Source of the DNA: Bradyrhizobium centrolobii
GTDB taxonomy: Bacteria; Pseudomonadota; Alphaproteobacteria; Rhizobiales; Xanthobacteraceae
DNA: 59,584 bases
Direction: 5' to 3'
NCBI RefSeq assembly: GCF_001641635.1
Contig: NZ_LUUB01000080.1
Coordinates: forward strand, 289,905 to 349,488
Shown: positions 34,123 to 43,603 of the stretch, piece after piece
How positions within the stretch are numbered: position 1 is the stretch's first letter
Layout of the letters: the number at the start of each line of letters is the position of its first letter
The notes under the pieces: generated by a model
Told to the model about the DNA's origin: nothing
What the model saw: only the letters and a program-made list of their open reading frames with translations
The model's database searches: none
Program-made: the position numbers and the translations under genes

Positions 34123-35103
34123 ATGATCACCAAGAGACTCTTCCTTCAGACCGCCGCGTACGCCACCGCAACCCTGGCAGCGCCGCGCGCTTTTGCGATC
34201 GGCAACCCGTCCTATCCGTCGCGCAGCGTGAAATGGGTGGTGCCGTATGCGCCGGGCGGCGCGACCGACGTGCTGTCGCGGCTGATCTGCCAGCGATTGT
34301 CGGATCGGCTCGGCCAGACTTTCGTCGTCGAGAACAAGCCCGGCGCCGGCAGCAATATCGGCACGCAGGCGGTGATCACCTCGGTTCCCGACGGCTACAC
34401 GCTGCTGCTGACCTCGACCGCGAACGCGATCAACGCCTCGTTCGATCCGACACTGCCGTATGATTTCGCCAAGGGCATCGCACCGGTCGCGGGCGTCGCG
34501 CGCATTCCGCTGGTGCTGGTCGTCAACAACGATCTGCCGGTGAAGACCGGCGCCGAGTTCATCGCCTACGCCAAGGCCAATCCCGGCAAGATGTCGATCG
34601 CCTCTTCCGGCATCGGCACCTCGCTGCATCTCTCCGGCGAGCTGTTCAAGGCGCTGGCCAGCGTCCAGTTCACGCACGTCCCCTATCGCGGCTCGGCACC
34701 GGGACTGACCGACGTGATGAGCGGCCAGATCCAGGGCATGTTCGACAACGTCACCTCGTCGTTCGAGCTCGTGCGCGCCGGCAAGCTGCGCGCGCTCGGC
34801 GTCACCACGCGCGAGCGCTCGGAGATTTTGCCCGACGTGCCGCCGATCGCCGAGACGCTCCCCGGCTACGAGACGAGCTCCTTCTACGGGGTCGGCGCCC
34901 CGCACGACACGCCGCGCGAGATCGTCGACCTCCTCAATCGCGAAATCGACGCCGCGCTCTCCGACGCAGAGATCAGGACCCGCATCGCCGAGCTCGGCGC
35001 GATCCCGCTGCACGGCAACGCGAACGAGTTCGGCAGCATGCTTACCGCCGAAACCGACCGCTGGCGCAAGGTGGTGGAGCTATCGGGGATCAAGAAGGAG
35101 TAG
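34123..35103 (+). CDS. Bug family substrate-binding protein (TctC-like)
   Basis: A 326-residue periplasmic binding protein of the Bug/TctC family. The signal MITKRLFLQTAAYATATLAAPRAFA is followed by YPSRSVKWVVPYAPGGATDVLSR, NKPGAGSNIGTQAV and HVPYRGSAPGLTDVMSGQIQGMFDN, all family hallmarks. The ATG has a GGAGGCCATC site. The TctAB membrane partners are absent nearby, so it is an orphan. Ligands of this family are usually carboxylates; the one here is unknown. Confidence 0.9.
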   Translation: MITKRLFLQTAAYATATLAAPRAFAIGNPSYPSRSVKWVVPYAPGGATDVLSRLICQRLSDRLGQTFVVENKPGAGSNIGTQAVITSVPDGYTLLLTSTANAINASFDPTLPYDFAKGIAPVAGVARIPLVLVVNNDLPVKTGAEFIAYAKANPGKMSIASSGIGTSLHLSGELFKALASVQFTHVPYRGSAPGLTDVMSGQIQGMFDNVTSSFELVRAGKLRALGVTTRERSEILPDVPPIAETLPGYETSSFYGVGAPHDTPREIVDLLNREIDAALSDAEIRTRIAELGAIPLHGNANEFGSMLTAETDRWRKVVELSGIKKE

Positions 35104-35193
35104 CGGCTGGAACGCAGCTTGCGTCCAGCTCATCCACACCCCCCATCCCTAGCGGCTTGCTCTTCTCTCATGTGCGCGCGCATCTTGCCGCGC

Positions 35194-35607
35194 ATGACGG
35201 CCAAATCCCGCGAGCGAATCTACGGCGCCTCCGTCCGCGCGGCAGCGGAGCGGGCGGCGGAGGCGCGGAAGGAAGCTGATCGCCTCGCCTGCGAGGCCTG
35301 GAACAAGCGGATGCTGGGGTTCCAGGGGCCGGCGCAGCCGTCGCCAACGCTGGGCGACGCGTTGAACGCGGGCTACCTCTATCTTGAAGTAAAATGCCTG
35401 GGCTGCGAGACGCACCAGACAGTGGCGCTCGACATCGTCAGGCGCAGGAAGTCGACGCCGATCCACGACCTCGAACGCTACATGCGCTGCCGGCAGTGCT
35501 CGGAGCTGGCGGGCCGTCCCTATAAGCGCAGCCATCTCGTGGCGTTGCGCCGCACGAAGATTTCCGCGCGCGACCCACGCTCGGACTGGTGGCCCGGGGA
35601 GCGGTGA
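35194..35607 (+). CDS. Small zinc-ribbon-like hypothetical protein
   Basis: A 137-residue protein from the ATG at 35194 (in-frame ATG at 35170 is an alternative; neither has a clear ribosome site). It begins TAKSRERIYGASVRAAAERA, with a helical N-terminal half. The C-terminal half has LEVKCLGCETHQTV and YMRCRQCSEL, two CxxC pairs that could bind one zinc. It resembles conserved Bradyrhizobium proteins of unknown role. It converges closely on the DUF3551 gene (14 bases apart). Confidence 0.65.
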   Translation: MTAKSRERIYGASVRAAAERAAEARKEADRLACEAWNKRMLGFQGPAQPSPTLGDALNAGYLYLEVKCLGCETHQTVALDIVRRRKSTPIHDLERYMRCRQCSELAGRPYKRSHLVALRRTKISARDPRSDWWPGER

Positions 35608-35621
35608 TCGCGATGCGCACG

Positions 35622-35891
35622 CTAGTAGACCGGCCTGTGGCGACGGCGGGGCGATGGTTCGTTGGTGGCAAAATAGGGATTGAGATCACAGCTCGCGGAA
35701 AGGCCGGAGGCCGTGGCGCGGCATTGCGGCAGCGAGGTGAAGGAGCAGTCATACCAGTCGCCGCCACCGCCACTCCCGCCGGAATAGACATGCATGCAGA
35801 CGGGGTAACGGGGATCGTAGGTCTGCGCATGAGCGGTGGCCGGCGCCAGCACGACACCGGCGGCCAAGATCAAACCGAACGAGAAACGCAT
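35622..35891 (-). CDS. DUF3551 exported protein, copy 2 of a tandem pair
   Basis: An 89-residue exported protein. The signal MRFSFGLILAAGVVLAPATAHA-Q precedes TYDPRYPVCMHVYSGGSGGGGDWYDCSFTSLPQCRATASG, the DUF3551 pattern with conserved cysteines. The tail PSPRRRHRPVY is basic. The ATG at 35891 has AGGAAGAAGTCTC upstream. It is a paralogue of the gene at 35983-36261. Role unknown. Confidence 0.82.
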   Translation of the reverse strand: MRFSFGLILAAGVVLAPATAHAQTYDPRYPVCMHVYSGGSGGGGDWYDCSFTSLPQCRATASGLSASCDLNPYFATNEPSPRRRHRPVY

Positions 35892-35982
35892 GAGACTTCT
35901 TCCTGGTGAGGCACGGGCCATGCGGCGCCCCGCGGCGCCGCATCAGCCACCTTCTCGTGCATCCGACGCTATGCGCGGATCG

Positions 35983-36261
35983 CTAGTACACCTTCTTGTG
36001 GCGCCGTCGCGGGGGTGGCGGAGGCTCGTCGAAGGCATAATAGGGATTGAGGTCGCAGGTTGCGGAGCGACCCGACGCCGTGGCCTGGCACTGCGGCAGC
36101 GAGGTGAAGGAACAGTCGTAATAGTCACCGCCACCGCCCCGGCCGCCGAGTGTGTAAACATGCATGCAGACCGGAAAACGCGGATCGTAGGTCTGCGCGC
36201 TCGCCGGCGCGACGGCTTGCAACGTGGCAATCGCCGTGATGGTCAGAAGCGGTAGGCGCAT
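35983..36261 (-). CDS. DUF3551 exported protein, copy 1 of a tandem pair
   Basis: A 92-residue exported protein. Signal MRLPLLTITAIATLQAVAPASA-Q, then TYDPRFPVCMHVYTLGGRGGGGDYYDCSFTSLPQC, almost identical to its neighbour, and the tail PPPPPRRRHKKVY. The site GAGGAAATTTCCG precedes the ATG at 36261. The signal peptides differ much more than the mature parts, so duplication is older than it looks from the mature segments, or the mature part is constrained. Confidence 0.82.
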   Translation of the reverse strand: MRLPLLTITAIATLQAVAPASAQTYDPRFPVCMHVYTLGGRGGGGDYYDCSFTSLPQCQATASGRSATCDLNPYYAFDEPPPPPRRRHKKVY

Positions 36262-36688
36262 CGGAAATTTCCTCGAATCGGTGGCGACGGCAGGCGTTAT
36301 GCCATTTTGATATGACACAACAGCACGGGAGAAGCGATCGTTCCGCAACATACCTCTCCCGCTTGTGACGTACGCCTGAAAGAACCGAGACGCGGCGCCG
36401 CACCGGCAAAAAAATGGAAAAACGGCCCGCTTCCGGCCTGCACAGAACGCATATCTCGCTGCACCTGTCCTTCGACAAAGGTCGCAAGCCTCCGGCGCAG
36501 GATTCGGTTCGCAGGCCGGTGCGAACGGCATAGTCTCACGATGACAATTCTGCCCCGGACCGACGACGTTCCGGGGCGATCAACAAACATATGGGCTAAA
36601 GGAAACGCACATTCGCGCTCGGGGCTCTCGGGCGCGACTCCGCCGCATGCGAGGAGAAGATGCGCTGGCCAGGCGATGGTTTCAGGGC

Positions 36689-39600
36689 ATGCAAGAGAGC
36701 TTCTCGTCTCTGTTCATCCGCTATCCGATCGGCACATCGCTGCTGATGGCGGGCATCCTGTTCGTAGGCCTCGTGGCCTATCCGCTGCTGCCGGTTGCGC
36801 CCCTGCCCCAGGTCGACTTCCCGACCATCCAGGTGTCGGCGTCGCTTCCGGGCGGCAGCCCGGAGACGATGGCCTCCTCGGTGGCACAGCCGCTCGAGCG
36901 CCAGCTCGCGCAGATCCCCGGCATCTCGCAGATGACCTCGACGAGCTCGCTCGGCTCGGCGTCAATCACCATCCAGTTCGATCTCAACCGCCTGATCGAC
37001 GCTGCCGCCAACGATGTGCAGGGCGCAATCAACGCGGCGAGCGGCCAACTGCCGAAGAACCTGCCCTCGCCGCCGACCTATCGCAAGGTCAACCCGGCGG
37101 ACTCGCCGATCATGATCCTGTCGGCAACCTCGGACACGCTGCCGCTGACCACCGTCAGCGACCGCACCGACGCCCAGCTTGCCCAGCAGATCAGCCAGCT
37201 TCCCGGCGTGGCGCAGGTGTTCGTCGGCGGCCAGCAGAAGCCTTCCGTGCGCATCCAGGTCGATCCGGCCAAGCTCGTCGCCAAGGGATTGTCGCTGGAG
37301 GACGTGCGCAGCCAGATCGCGAACGCGACCTCGGACAGCCCGAAAGGCAATATCGACGGCCCACGGCGCGCCTACACCATCTACGCCAACGACCAGCTGC
37401 TCGAAGCCGCGCACTGGAACGACGTCATCGTCGCCTATCGCAACGGCGCGCCGTTGCGGATCCGCGATATCGGCGAGGCCGTGGCAGGGCCGGAGGACAT
37501 GAAGACCGCGGCCTGGGCCGACGGCCAGCGCGGCGTGTTCCTGGTCATCTTCAAGCAGCCCGGCGCCAACGTCATCGAGACGGTCGACCGCATCAAGGCG
37601 CAACTACCGCGGCTGATCGCGGCGATTCCGCCGGCGGTCAAGATCAAGATCATCAGCGACCGCACCATCACCATCCGCGCCGCGGTCGAGGACGTGCAGA
37701 TCACGCTCATGATCACCATCGCGCTCGTGGTCATGGTGATCTTCATCTTCCTACGGAGCTTCTGGGCCACGATCATCCCGAGCATCACCGTGCCGCTGGC
37801 GCTGCTTGGGGCCTGCTCGCTGATGTGGGTGTTCGGCTATTCGCTGGACAATCTCTCGCTGATGGCGCTGACCATCGCGGTCGGCTTCGTCGTCGATGAC
37901 GCCATAGTGATGCTGGAGAACATCACGCGCTATGTCGAGCGGGGCGAGCGTCCGCTCGCCGCCGCCTACAAGGGCGCGGCCGAGATCGGCTTCACCATCG
38001 TCTCGATCAGCATCTCGCTGATCGCCGTGCTGATCCCGCTATTGCTGATGGGCGGCATCATCGGCCGGCTGTTTCGCGAGTTCGCGGTGACACTGTCGAT
38101 GGCGATCTTCGTCTCGCTGGTGGTATCGCTGACCTTGACGCCGATGATGGCGTCGCGCTTCCTGCGCGCCGACCACGAGGCGCGGCATGGCCGCTTCTAC
38201 CAGTGGAGCGAGCGGATGTTCGAGCGTCTGCTCGGCGCCTATGAGCGCGGGCTGGACGTCGCGCTGCGGCATAGCTTCGTCACGCTCTGCATCTTCTTCG
38301 CCACCATCGCGCTGTCGGCCGTGCTGTTCATTATGATCCCGAAGGGCTTCTTCCCGCAGCAGGACAACGGCCTCCTGACCGCGGTGTCCGAGATGCCGCA
38401 GGACATCTCCTTCGCCGAGATGAAGCGGCGGCAGGAGGAGCTCAACGCCATCGTGCAGGCCGATCCGGCCGTCGATTCGATCGCGATGTTCATCGGCGGC
38501 GGCGGCACCGCGCTGAATTCGGGACGCATGTACATCACGCTGAAGCCGATCGTGGAGCGCGACGCCAATGCGCAGCAGATCATCGCGCGACTCCGGCCGA
38601 AGCTCGCCGAGGTCGAGGGTGCCCGCCTCTATATGCAGGCCTCGCAGGACGTGCGCCTCGGCGGCCGCGCCACCCGCACCCAGTTCGAGTTCACGCTCCA
38701 GGACGCCAACCTTGCCGAGCTGAACGAATGGGCGCCGAAGATCCTGGCGAGCATGAAGGGGTTGCCGCAGCTCCGCGACGTCGCCACCGACCAGCAGACC
38801 GAAGGCACGACGCTGCAGCTAACGATCAACCGCGACACCGCATCGCGCTACGGCATCCAGCCGCAACTGATCGACGACACGCTCTACGACGCGTTCGGCC
38901 AGCGCCAGGTGGCGCAGTATTTCACCCAGACCAACAGCTATCACGTCGTGCTCGAGATCACGCCGGCCCTGCAAGGCAAGCTCGACACGCTCGACAAGCT
39001 CTACATCAAGTCGCCGCTGACCGGCGACCAGGTGCCGCTCTCGGTCATCTGCACCTGGACCAACGAGCCGGTGCGGCCGCTCGCGATCGCGCATCAAGGC
39101 CAGTTTCCGGCGGTGACGATCAGCTTCAATCTCGCCGAGGGCGTGGCGCTGGGACAGGCGACCGATGCGGTGCTGCGCGCGGTCGGCGAGATGGGTGCGC
39201 CGCCGACGCTGGCGACGAGCTTCCAGGGCACCGCGCAGGCGTTCCAGCAGTCGCTCGGCACCGTGCCGTTGCTGATCCTCGCCGCGCTCGTCGTGGTCTA
39301 CCTGGTGCTGGGCGTGCTCTATGAGAGCTACATCCACCCGCTGACCATCCTCTCCACGCTGCCGTCGGCCGGCGTCGGCGCGATCGCGATCCTGATGATC
39401 TTCGGCTTCGATTTCAGCCTCATCGCCCTGATCGGCGTCATCCTCCTGATCGGCATCGTCAAGAAGAACGGCATCATGATGGTGGACTTCGCGATCGTCG
39501 CCGAGCGCGAGCAGCATCTGACGCCGGAGCAATCGATCCGCCAGGCGGCGCTCTTGCGCTTCCGCCCGATCATGATGACGACGATGGCAGCCCTGCTCGG

Positions 39601-39829
39601 CGGCGTTCCCTTGATGCTCGGCCACGGCACCGGCGCCGAGATCCGCCAGCCGCTCGGCTATGCCATGGTCGGCGGCCTCATGGTGAGCCAGGCCCTGACG
39701 CTGTTCACGACCCCGGTCGTCTATCTCTACCTCGACCGCTTCTCCAACCTGCTGTCACGCTGGATGGAGAAGAAGCCGCAGGCGGCGGTGAAAACTGCCG
39801 ATGAGGAGCGGAAGGATGCGGCCGAGTGA
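36689..39829 (+). CDS. RND multidrug efflux permease, MdtB/MdtC-like, orphan
   Basis: A 1046-residue HAE1-type RND transporter (the start at 36647 adds 14 residues). It begins MQESFSSLFIRYPIGTSLLMAGI. Landmarks are the first span and LPQVDFPTIQVSASLPGG, the proton-relay region GFVVDDAIVMLENI (two Asp in TM4), and the second half GIVKKNGIMMVDFAIV. These match the MdtB/MdtC branch. No membrane-fusion or outer-membrane gene is adjacent, so partners must be encoded elsewhere. It exports small drugs or detergents by family; the substrate is unknown. Confidence 0.92.
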   Translation: MQESFSSLFIRYPIGTSLLMAGILFVGLVAYPLLPVAPLPQVDFPTIQVSASLPGGSPETMASSVAQPLERQLAQIPGISQMTSTSSLGSASITIQFDLNRLIDAAANDVQGAINAASGQLPKNLPSPPTYRKVNPADSPIMILSATSDTLPLTTVSDRTDAQLAQQISQLPGVAQVFVGGQQKPSVRIQVDPAKLVAKGLSLEDVRSQIANATSDSPKGNIDGPRRAYTIYANDQLLEAAHWNDVIVAYRNGAPLRIRDIGEAVAGPEDMKTAAWADGQRGVFLVIFKQPGANVIETVDRIKAQLPRLIAAIPPAVKIKIISDRTITIRAAVEDVQITLMITIALVVMVIFIFLRSFWATIIPSITVPLALLGACSLMWVFGYSLDNLSLMALTIAVGFVVDDAIVMLENITRYVERGERPLAAAYKGAAEIGFTIVSISISLIAVLIPLLLMGGIIGRLFREFAVTLSMAIFVSLVVSLTLTPMMASRFLRADHEARHGRFYQWSERMFERLLGAYERGLDVALRHSFVTLCIFFATIALSAVLFIMIPKGFFPQQDNGLLTAVSEMPQDISFAEMKRRQEELNAIVQADPAVDSIAMFIGGGGTALNSGRMYITLKPIVERDANAQQIIARLRPKLAEVEGARLYMQASQDVRLGGRATRTQFEFTLQDANLAELNEWAPKILASMKGLPQLRDVATDQQTEGTTLQLTINRDTASRYGIQPQLIDDTLYDAFGQRQVAQYFTQTNSYHVVLEITPALQGKLDTLDKLYIKSPLTGDQVPLSVICTWTNEPVRPLAIAHQGQFPAVTISFNLAEGVALGQATDAVLRAVGEMGAPPTLATSFQGTAQAFQQSLGTVPLLILAALVVVYLVLGVLYESYIHPLTILSTLPSAGVGAIAILMIFGFDFSLIALIGVILLIGIVKKNGIMMVDFAIVAEREQHLTPEQSIRQAALLRFRPIMMTTMAALLGGVPLMLGHGTGAEIRQPLGYAMVGGLMVSQALTLFTTPVVYLYLDRFSNLLSRWMEKKPQAAVKTADEERKDAAE

Positions 39830-39876
39830 GCGCGGGCCTTGCGTGAGCAACGATCGTTGGACAAGCGCGAGATGTG

Positions 39877-40034
39877 TTCCCTCCCCCCTTGTGGGGGAGG
39901 GTTAGGGAGGGGGGTGCCACACGGCACGCTCGCTCTGTTGGACGAATTTGCGCTGCTTTGATCGGGAGGACGACGAGCACCTTTTGCTGGGCCACCCCTC
40001 TCCCCCGCCCTCCCCCGCAAGGGGGGAGGGAGCG
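39877..40034. repeat. Dispersed ~155-bp palindromic element, type C2 (copy 2)
   Basis: Arms CCTCCCCCCTTGTGGGGGAGG and CCCCCGCAAGGGGGGAGGG with the shared core GGTGCCACACGGCACGCTC, as at 31779-31932. It sits between the convergent RND and htpG genes. Confidence 0.8.
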
Positions 40035-40072
40035 CAGTTGGGCGTGCGGCGATGGCGTCCGTCTACAGCGCG

Positions 40073-41950
40073 CTAGCCACCCAGCCCCTGCAGCACCAGC
40101 CGGTTCAGCCTTGCAGCAAAGGCAGCCGGGTCCTCCGGCAATTCGCCGTCGAGGATCTGCGCCTGCTCCAGCAGCAGCAGGCTGAGGTCGTCGACGACCT
40201 TTGAGCCAGCCTGGGTCCTGGCGATTGCCGCCACCATCGGATGGCGCAGATTGATTTCGAGGATCGGCTTGGTCCGCATGCCGCGGTTCTGCTGCGCCAG
40301 GATGCGCTCGAGCTCGCGGCTCGGGCCGTCGGTGCCGGCGACGAGGCAGGAGGCGGAACTGGTGAGGCGCGTCGACGCCTTGACGTCGCTGACGCGCTCG
40401 CCGAGCGAAGCCTTGATCACGGCGATGGTGGCCGCTTCATCCGCGGGCGGCTCGTCCTTCTTCGCCTCGTCCTTCTCGTCGAGACGCGGAATCAGGTCGA
40501 GGTCGAGATCGCCCTGGCTCAGCGACTTCAGCGGCTTGCCGTTGAACTCCATCGGCATCGACGTCCAGAATGCGTCGACGGGATCGGAGAGCAGCAGCAC
40601 CTCGATGCCGCGCGCGGTCGCCGCCTCGAGCCGCGGATTGGACTTCAGCCGCTCGATGCTGTCGCCGACCAGATAGTAGATCTCGGTCTGGTTCGGCCTG
40701 AAGGCGGCGACGACGTCCTTCAGCGAACGCTTCTCGCCGGAGGTGGTGGTGAAGCGCGACAGCGCGAGCAGCTTTTCGCGACGCTCGAAATCCTCGTAGA
40801 TGCCCTCTTTCAGCACCGCGCCGAAGGCGTCCCAGATCTTGGCAAAGTTGTCCGCATCCTTCTCGGCAAGGCTTTCGAGTTCGCTGACGACGCGGGTGGC
40901 GACCGCTTTCCGGATCTGCGCCAGCTGTGGATTGTTCTGGAGCATCTCGCGGGAGATATTGAGCGGAAGGTCCTCGCTGTCGACGACGCCGCGGATGAAG
41001 CGGAGATAGCCCGGCAGGAGATCAGCGTCGTCGGTGATAAAGACACGCCGGACATAGAGTTTGACGCGGCCCTTGCGTGAGGGCTCGAACAGGTCGAACG
41101 GCTTCGTCGACGGCGCGAACAGCAGCACCGCGTAGGAATAGCGGCCCTCCGCGCGATAGTGCAGCGTCATCGCGGGATCATCGAAGGCGGACGCGATCTG
41201 CTGATAGGCCTTCTTGTAATCCTCCGCCGTCAGCTCGGATTTCGACCGCTGCCACAGCGCGCTCGCCGAATTGATCTGGCGCGGCTCGCCCTCTTCCGGC
41301 ACGAGCTCGATGGGAAAAAGTATGTTGTCGGAATAGGCGCCGACGACGCGCTCGATCTCGTAGGTCTCGAGATATTTTTTTGCATCGTCCTTCAGGTGCA
41401 GGACGATCTCGGTGCCGCGCTTCACGCGGGCGGCGTCCTCGTCGCTGGCGCGGGCGATCTCGAAGCCGGAACCGCCGGAGGACGTCCAGGTCCACACGTC
41501 GCTCTCACCGGCGCGGCGGCTGATGACGACGATTTTCTCGGCGACCATGAAGGCGGAATAGAAGCCGACGCCGAACTGGCCGATCAGGCCGAGGCCGTCC
41601 TTGGCCTCCTTCAGCTTGGCCACGAAGGCCTTGGTGCCGGAGCGGGCAATGGTGCCGAGATGGTCGATCAGCTCCTGGCGCTCCATGCCGATGCCGTTGT
41701 CGGCGATCGTGAGCGTCTGGGCCGCCTTGTTCGGGATGATGCGGATCTTGAGCGCGTCGCCCTCGCCGAGCAGCGCCGGATTGGCGATCGCCTCATAGCG
41801 GAGCTTGTCGCAGGCGTCCGAGGCGTTGGAGACGAGCTCGCGCAGGAAGATGTCGGTCTCCGAATAGACGGAGTGCACCATCAGGTGCAGGAGCTCGGAA
41901 ACCTCGGCCTGGAAGGACTGCGTATGCGCAGCCGTATCGGTGGTCGTCAT
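40073..41950 (-). CDS. htpG: Chaperone protein HtpG (Hsp90)
   Basis: A 625-residue ATP-dependent chaperone. The GHKL nucleotide site is visible: ELVSNASDACDKLRYEA, TIADNGIGMERQELIDHLGTIARSGTKAF and GQFGVGFYSAFMVAE. The middle domain with FEPSRKGRVKLYVRRVFITDD and the dimerisation end (LLEQAQILDGELPEDPAAFA) are normal; length is typical. It is a single-gene unit, convergent with the RND gene. No heat-shock promoter was identified. Confidence 0.96.
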   Translation of the reverse strand: MTTTDTAAHTQSFQAEVSELLHLMVHSVYSETDIFLRELVSNASDACDKLRYEAIANPALLGEGDALKIRIIPNKAAQTLTIADNGIGMERQELIDHLGTIARSGTKAFVAKLKEAKDGLGLIGQFGVGFYSAFMVAEKIVVISRRAGESDVWTWTSSGGSGFEIARASDEDAARVKRGTEIVLHLKDDAKKYLETYEIERVVGAYSDNILFPIELVPEEGEPRQINSASALWQRSKSELTAEDYKKAYQQIASAFDDPAMTLHYRAEGRYSYAVLLFAPSTKPFDLFEPSRKGRVKLYVRRVFITDDADLLPGYLRFIRGVVDSEDLPLNISREMLQNNPQLAQIRKAVATRVVSELESLAEKDADNFAKIWDAFGAVLKEGIYEDFERREKLLALSRFTTTSGEKRSLKDVVAAFRPNQTEIYYLVGDSIERLKSNPRLEAATARGIEVLLLSDPVDAFWTSMPMEFNGKPLKSLSQGDLDLDLIPRLDEKDEAKKDEPPADEAATIAVIKASLGERVSDVKASTRLTSSASCLVAGTDGPSRELERILAQQNRGMRTKPILEINLRHPMVAAIARTQAGSKVVDDLSLLLLEQAQILDGELPEDPAAFAARLNRLVLQGLGG

Positions 41951-42220
41951 GCGTTCTACCCAGTCAATACGAAACGGAGAAAACCGGGATATAGCGCGAT
42001 GAGGCAGGGGATCAAGAGGATGTGAGGGGGGGACTTACCCTCCAGGGGAGGGTAAGAATCGCTGCGAAATCACCCCGGGGCTGCGGCCGATGCAGATCGC
42101 GCCACGGCCAGCGGGGTCGCTGGGGCAGCCCAGTATAACGGCAGCCACAGGCCCTCCTGGCCGAGCAGTGCCGACAACGCGGGCAATCGAACGCCTGTGT
42201 GCCCGTCATAGCCGATCCGG

Positions 42221-43420
42221 TCACGCCGGTTGAAGCAGCTGCTCCTCGCGTCGCGGCGAGAACACCAGCGCCACCAGCACCGCCGCGAGCGCAATGCCGG
42301 AGGCACCGAGATAGAGCCAAGCGTAGCTGTTGTTGGCGTCGAAAATGCGCCCGCCGGCCCAGGGGCCGAACGCCATGCCGATCGCCGAGACCATGGTCAG
42401 GGCGCCGAACACGGTACCCATGATGCGCTGGCCGAAGGATTCCCGCGCCAGCACCGCATAGAGGGGCATCACCCCGCCATAGGCCGTACCGAACACGACC
42501 GCGATCGCATAGAACGCCTCGAGCCGGTTCACGAACAGATAGGCCGCAATGCAGACGGATTGCACCAGGAGCCCGGAGATCAGCACCGGCTTTGCACCGA
42601 AACGATCGGCGAGCAGGCCGAGCAGCAGGCGGCCGCCGAGCCCGGACAGGCCCTCGACGCTGTAGATCGACACGGCCGCGAGCGGAGCGATACCGCAACC
42701 GATGGCGTAGCTCACCATGTGGAAGATCGGGCCCGAATGCGCACCGCAACACAGGAAGAAGGTCAGCGCCAGCACGATGAATTGCGGCGAGCGCAATGCC
42801 TCGCCGATGCTGAGCCCTGGCTCATCGATGGCGCGCGCCAGACCCGACGTGAGCTCTGCCGGTGCGCGCCGCACGAGCAGCGCGGCGGGGACCAGCAGGA
42901 TCCACGCGGCGATGCCGATCGTCATCATCGCCGTGCGCCAGTCATAGGTCGAGATCAGGTAGCGCGCGAATGGCGAGATCGTCATCGGCGCCACGCCCAT
43001 GCCGGCGGAGACCAGCGACACCGCAAGGCTCCTGCGCTTCAGCTCGAACCAGCCGGTGGCGGCCGCGATCATCGGCGCGAAGAAGGCGCCGGCCGCAAGC
43101 CCGACCAGCACGCCATAGGTGAGCTGGAACGAGATCAGCGACGTCGTCCCGCTCGCCAGCACGAGGCCAAGCCCGAGCAGGCACGCGCCGGTCAGCGTCA
43201 CCGCACGCGGTCCGATGCGATCCGACAGCGCGCCCCAGCCAAAGCCGGCCGCGCCCATCACCAGGAAGTCGATCGTCATTGCGCTCGAAATGCCGGTGCG
43301 TGACCAGCCGGTGTCGGCCGACATCGGCTGAAGATAGACCGCGAGCGAAAACATCGCGCCGATACCGACGCAGGTCATCAGGGCCCCGCAGGCCACGATC
43401 ACCCAACGATAGGAACTCAT
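42221..43420 (-). CDS. MFS transporter (OFA/MCT-like)
   Basis: A 399-residue twelve-span transporter. From the ATG at 43420 (AAGGGGAAACGAC site) it reads MSSYRWVIVACGALMTCVGIGAMFSLAVYLQPM, characteristic of the MFS monocarboxylate/oxalate-type group. The loop GWGALSDRIGPRAV matches the A-motif and LGGRLLLGLLADRFGAKPVL the repeated one. A longer in-frame extension upstream to 45133 runs through opposing genes and is not real. It is divergent from OpgC (43604). The substrate is probably a small carboxylate. Confidence 0.88.
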   Translation of the reverse strand: MSSYRWVIVACGALMTCVGIGAMFSLAVYLQPMSADTGWSRTGISSAMTIDFLVMGAAGFGWGALSDRIGPRAVTLTGACLLGLGLVLASGTTSLISFQLTYGVLVGLAAGAFFAPMIAAATGWFELKRRSLAVSLVSAGMGVAPMTISPFARYLISTYDWRTAMMTIGIAAWILLVPAALLVRRAPAELTSGLARAIDEPGLSIGEALRSPQFIVLALTFFLCCGAHSGPIFHMVSYAIGCGIAPLAAVSIYSVEGLSGLGGRLLLGLLADRFGAKPVLISGLLVQSVCIAAYLFVNRLEAFYAIAVVFGTAYGGVMPLYAVLARESFGQRIMGTVFGALTMVSAIGMAFGPWAGGRIFDANNSYAWLYLGASGIALAAVLVALVFSPRREEQLLQPA

Positions 43421-43603
43421 GTCGTTTCCCCTTTTGCAGAAGTTGCGCTGGCTGCAAGACGAACGGGTTTGCGGGAAATCGACAGGTCGATATGCGAAAT
43501 TTTTCGCCGGCCGCCCAAGCCGGGCCGCGTTCACGCAAACGCTACTCGGATAGGGCGGTCGTTGCGCTAAAAGCAGCGCCCCTGATTCCAAAAGCTTTAT
43601 TCG

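Noticed and set aside
33877..35013. 378-residue minus-strand frame opposite the Bug/TctC gene
   Set aside because: Arg/Ala/Gly-rich shadow. The plus-strand protein has a clear signal peptide and family motifs.
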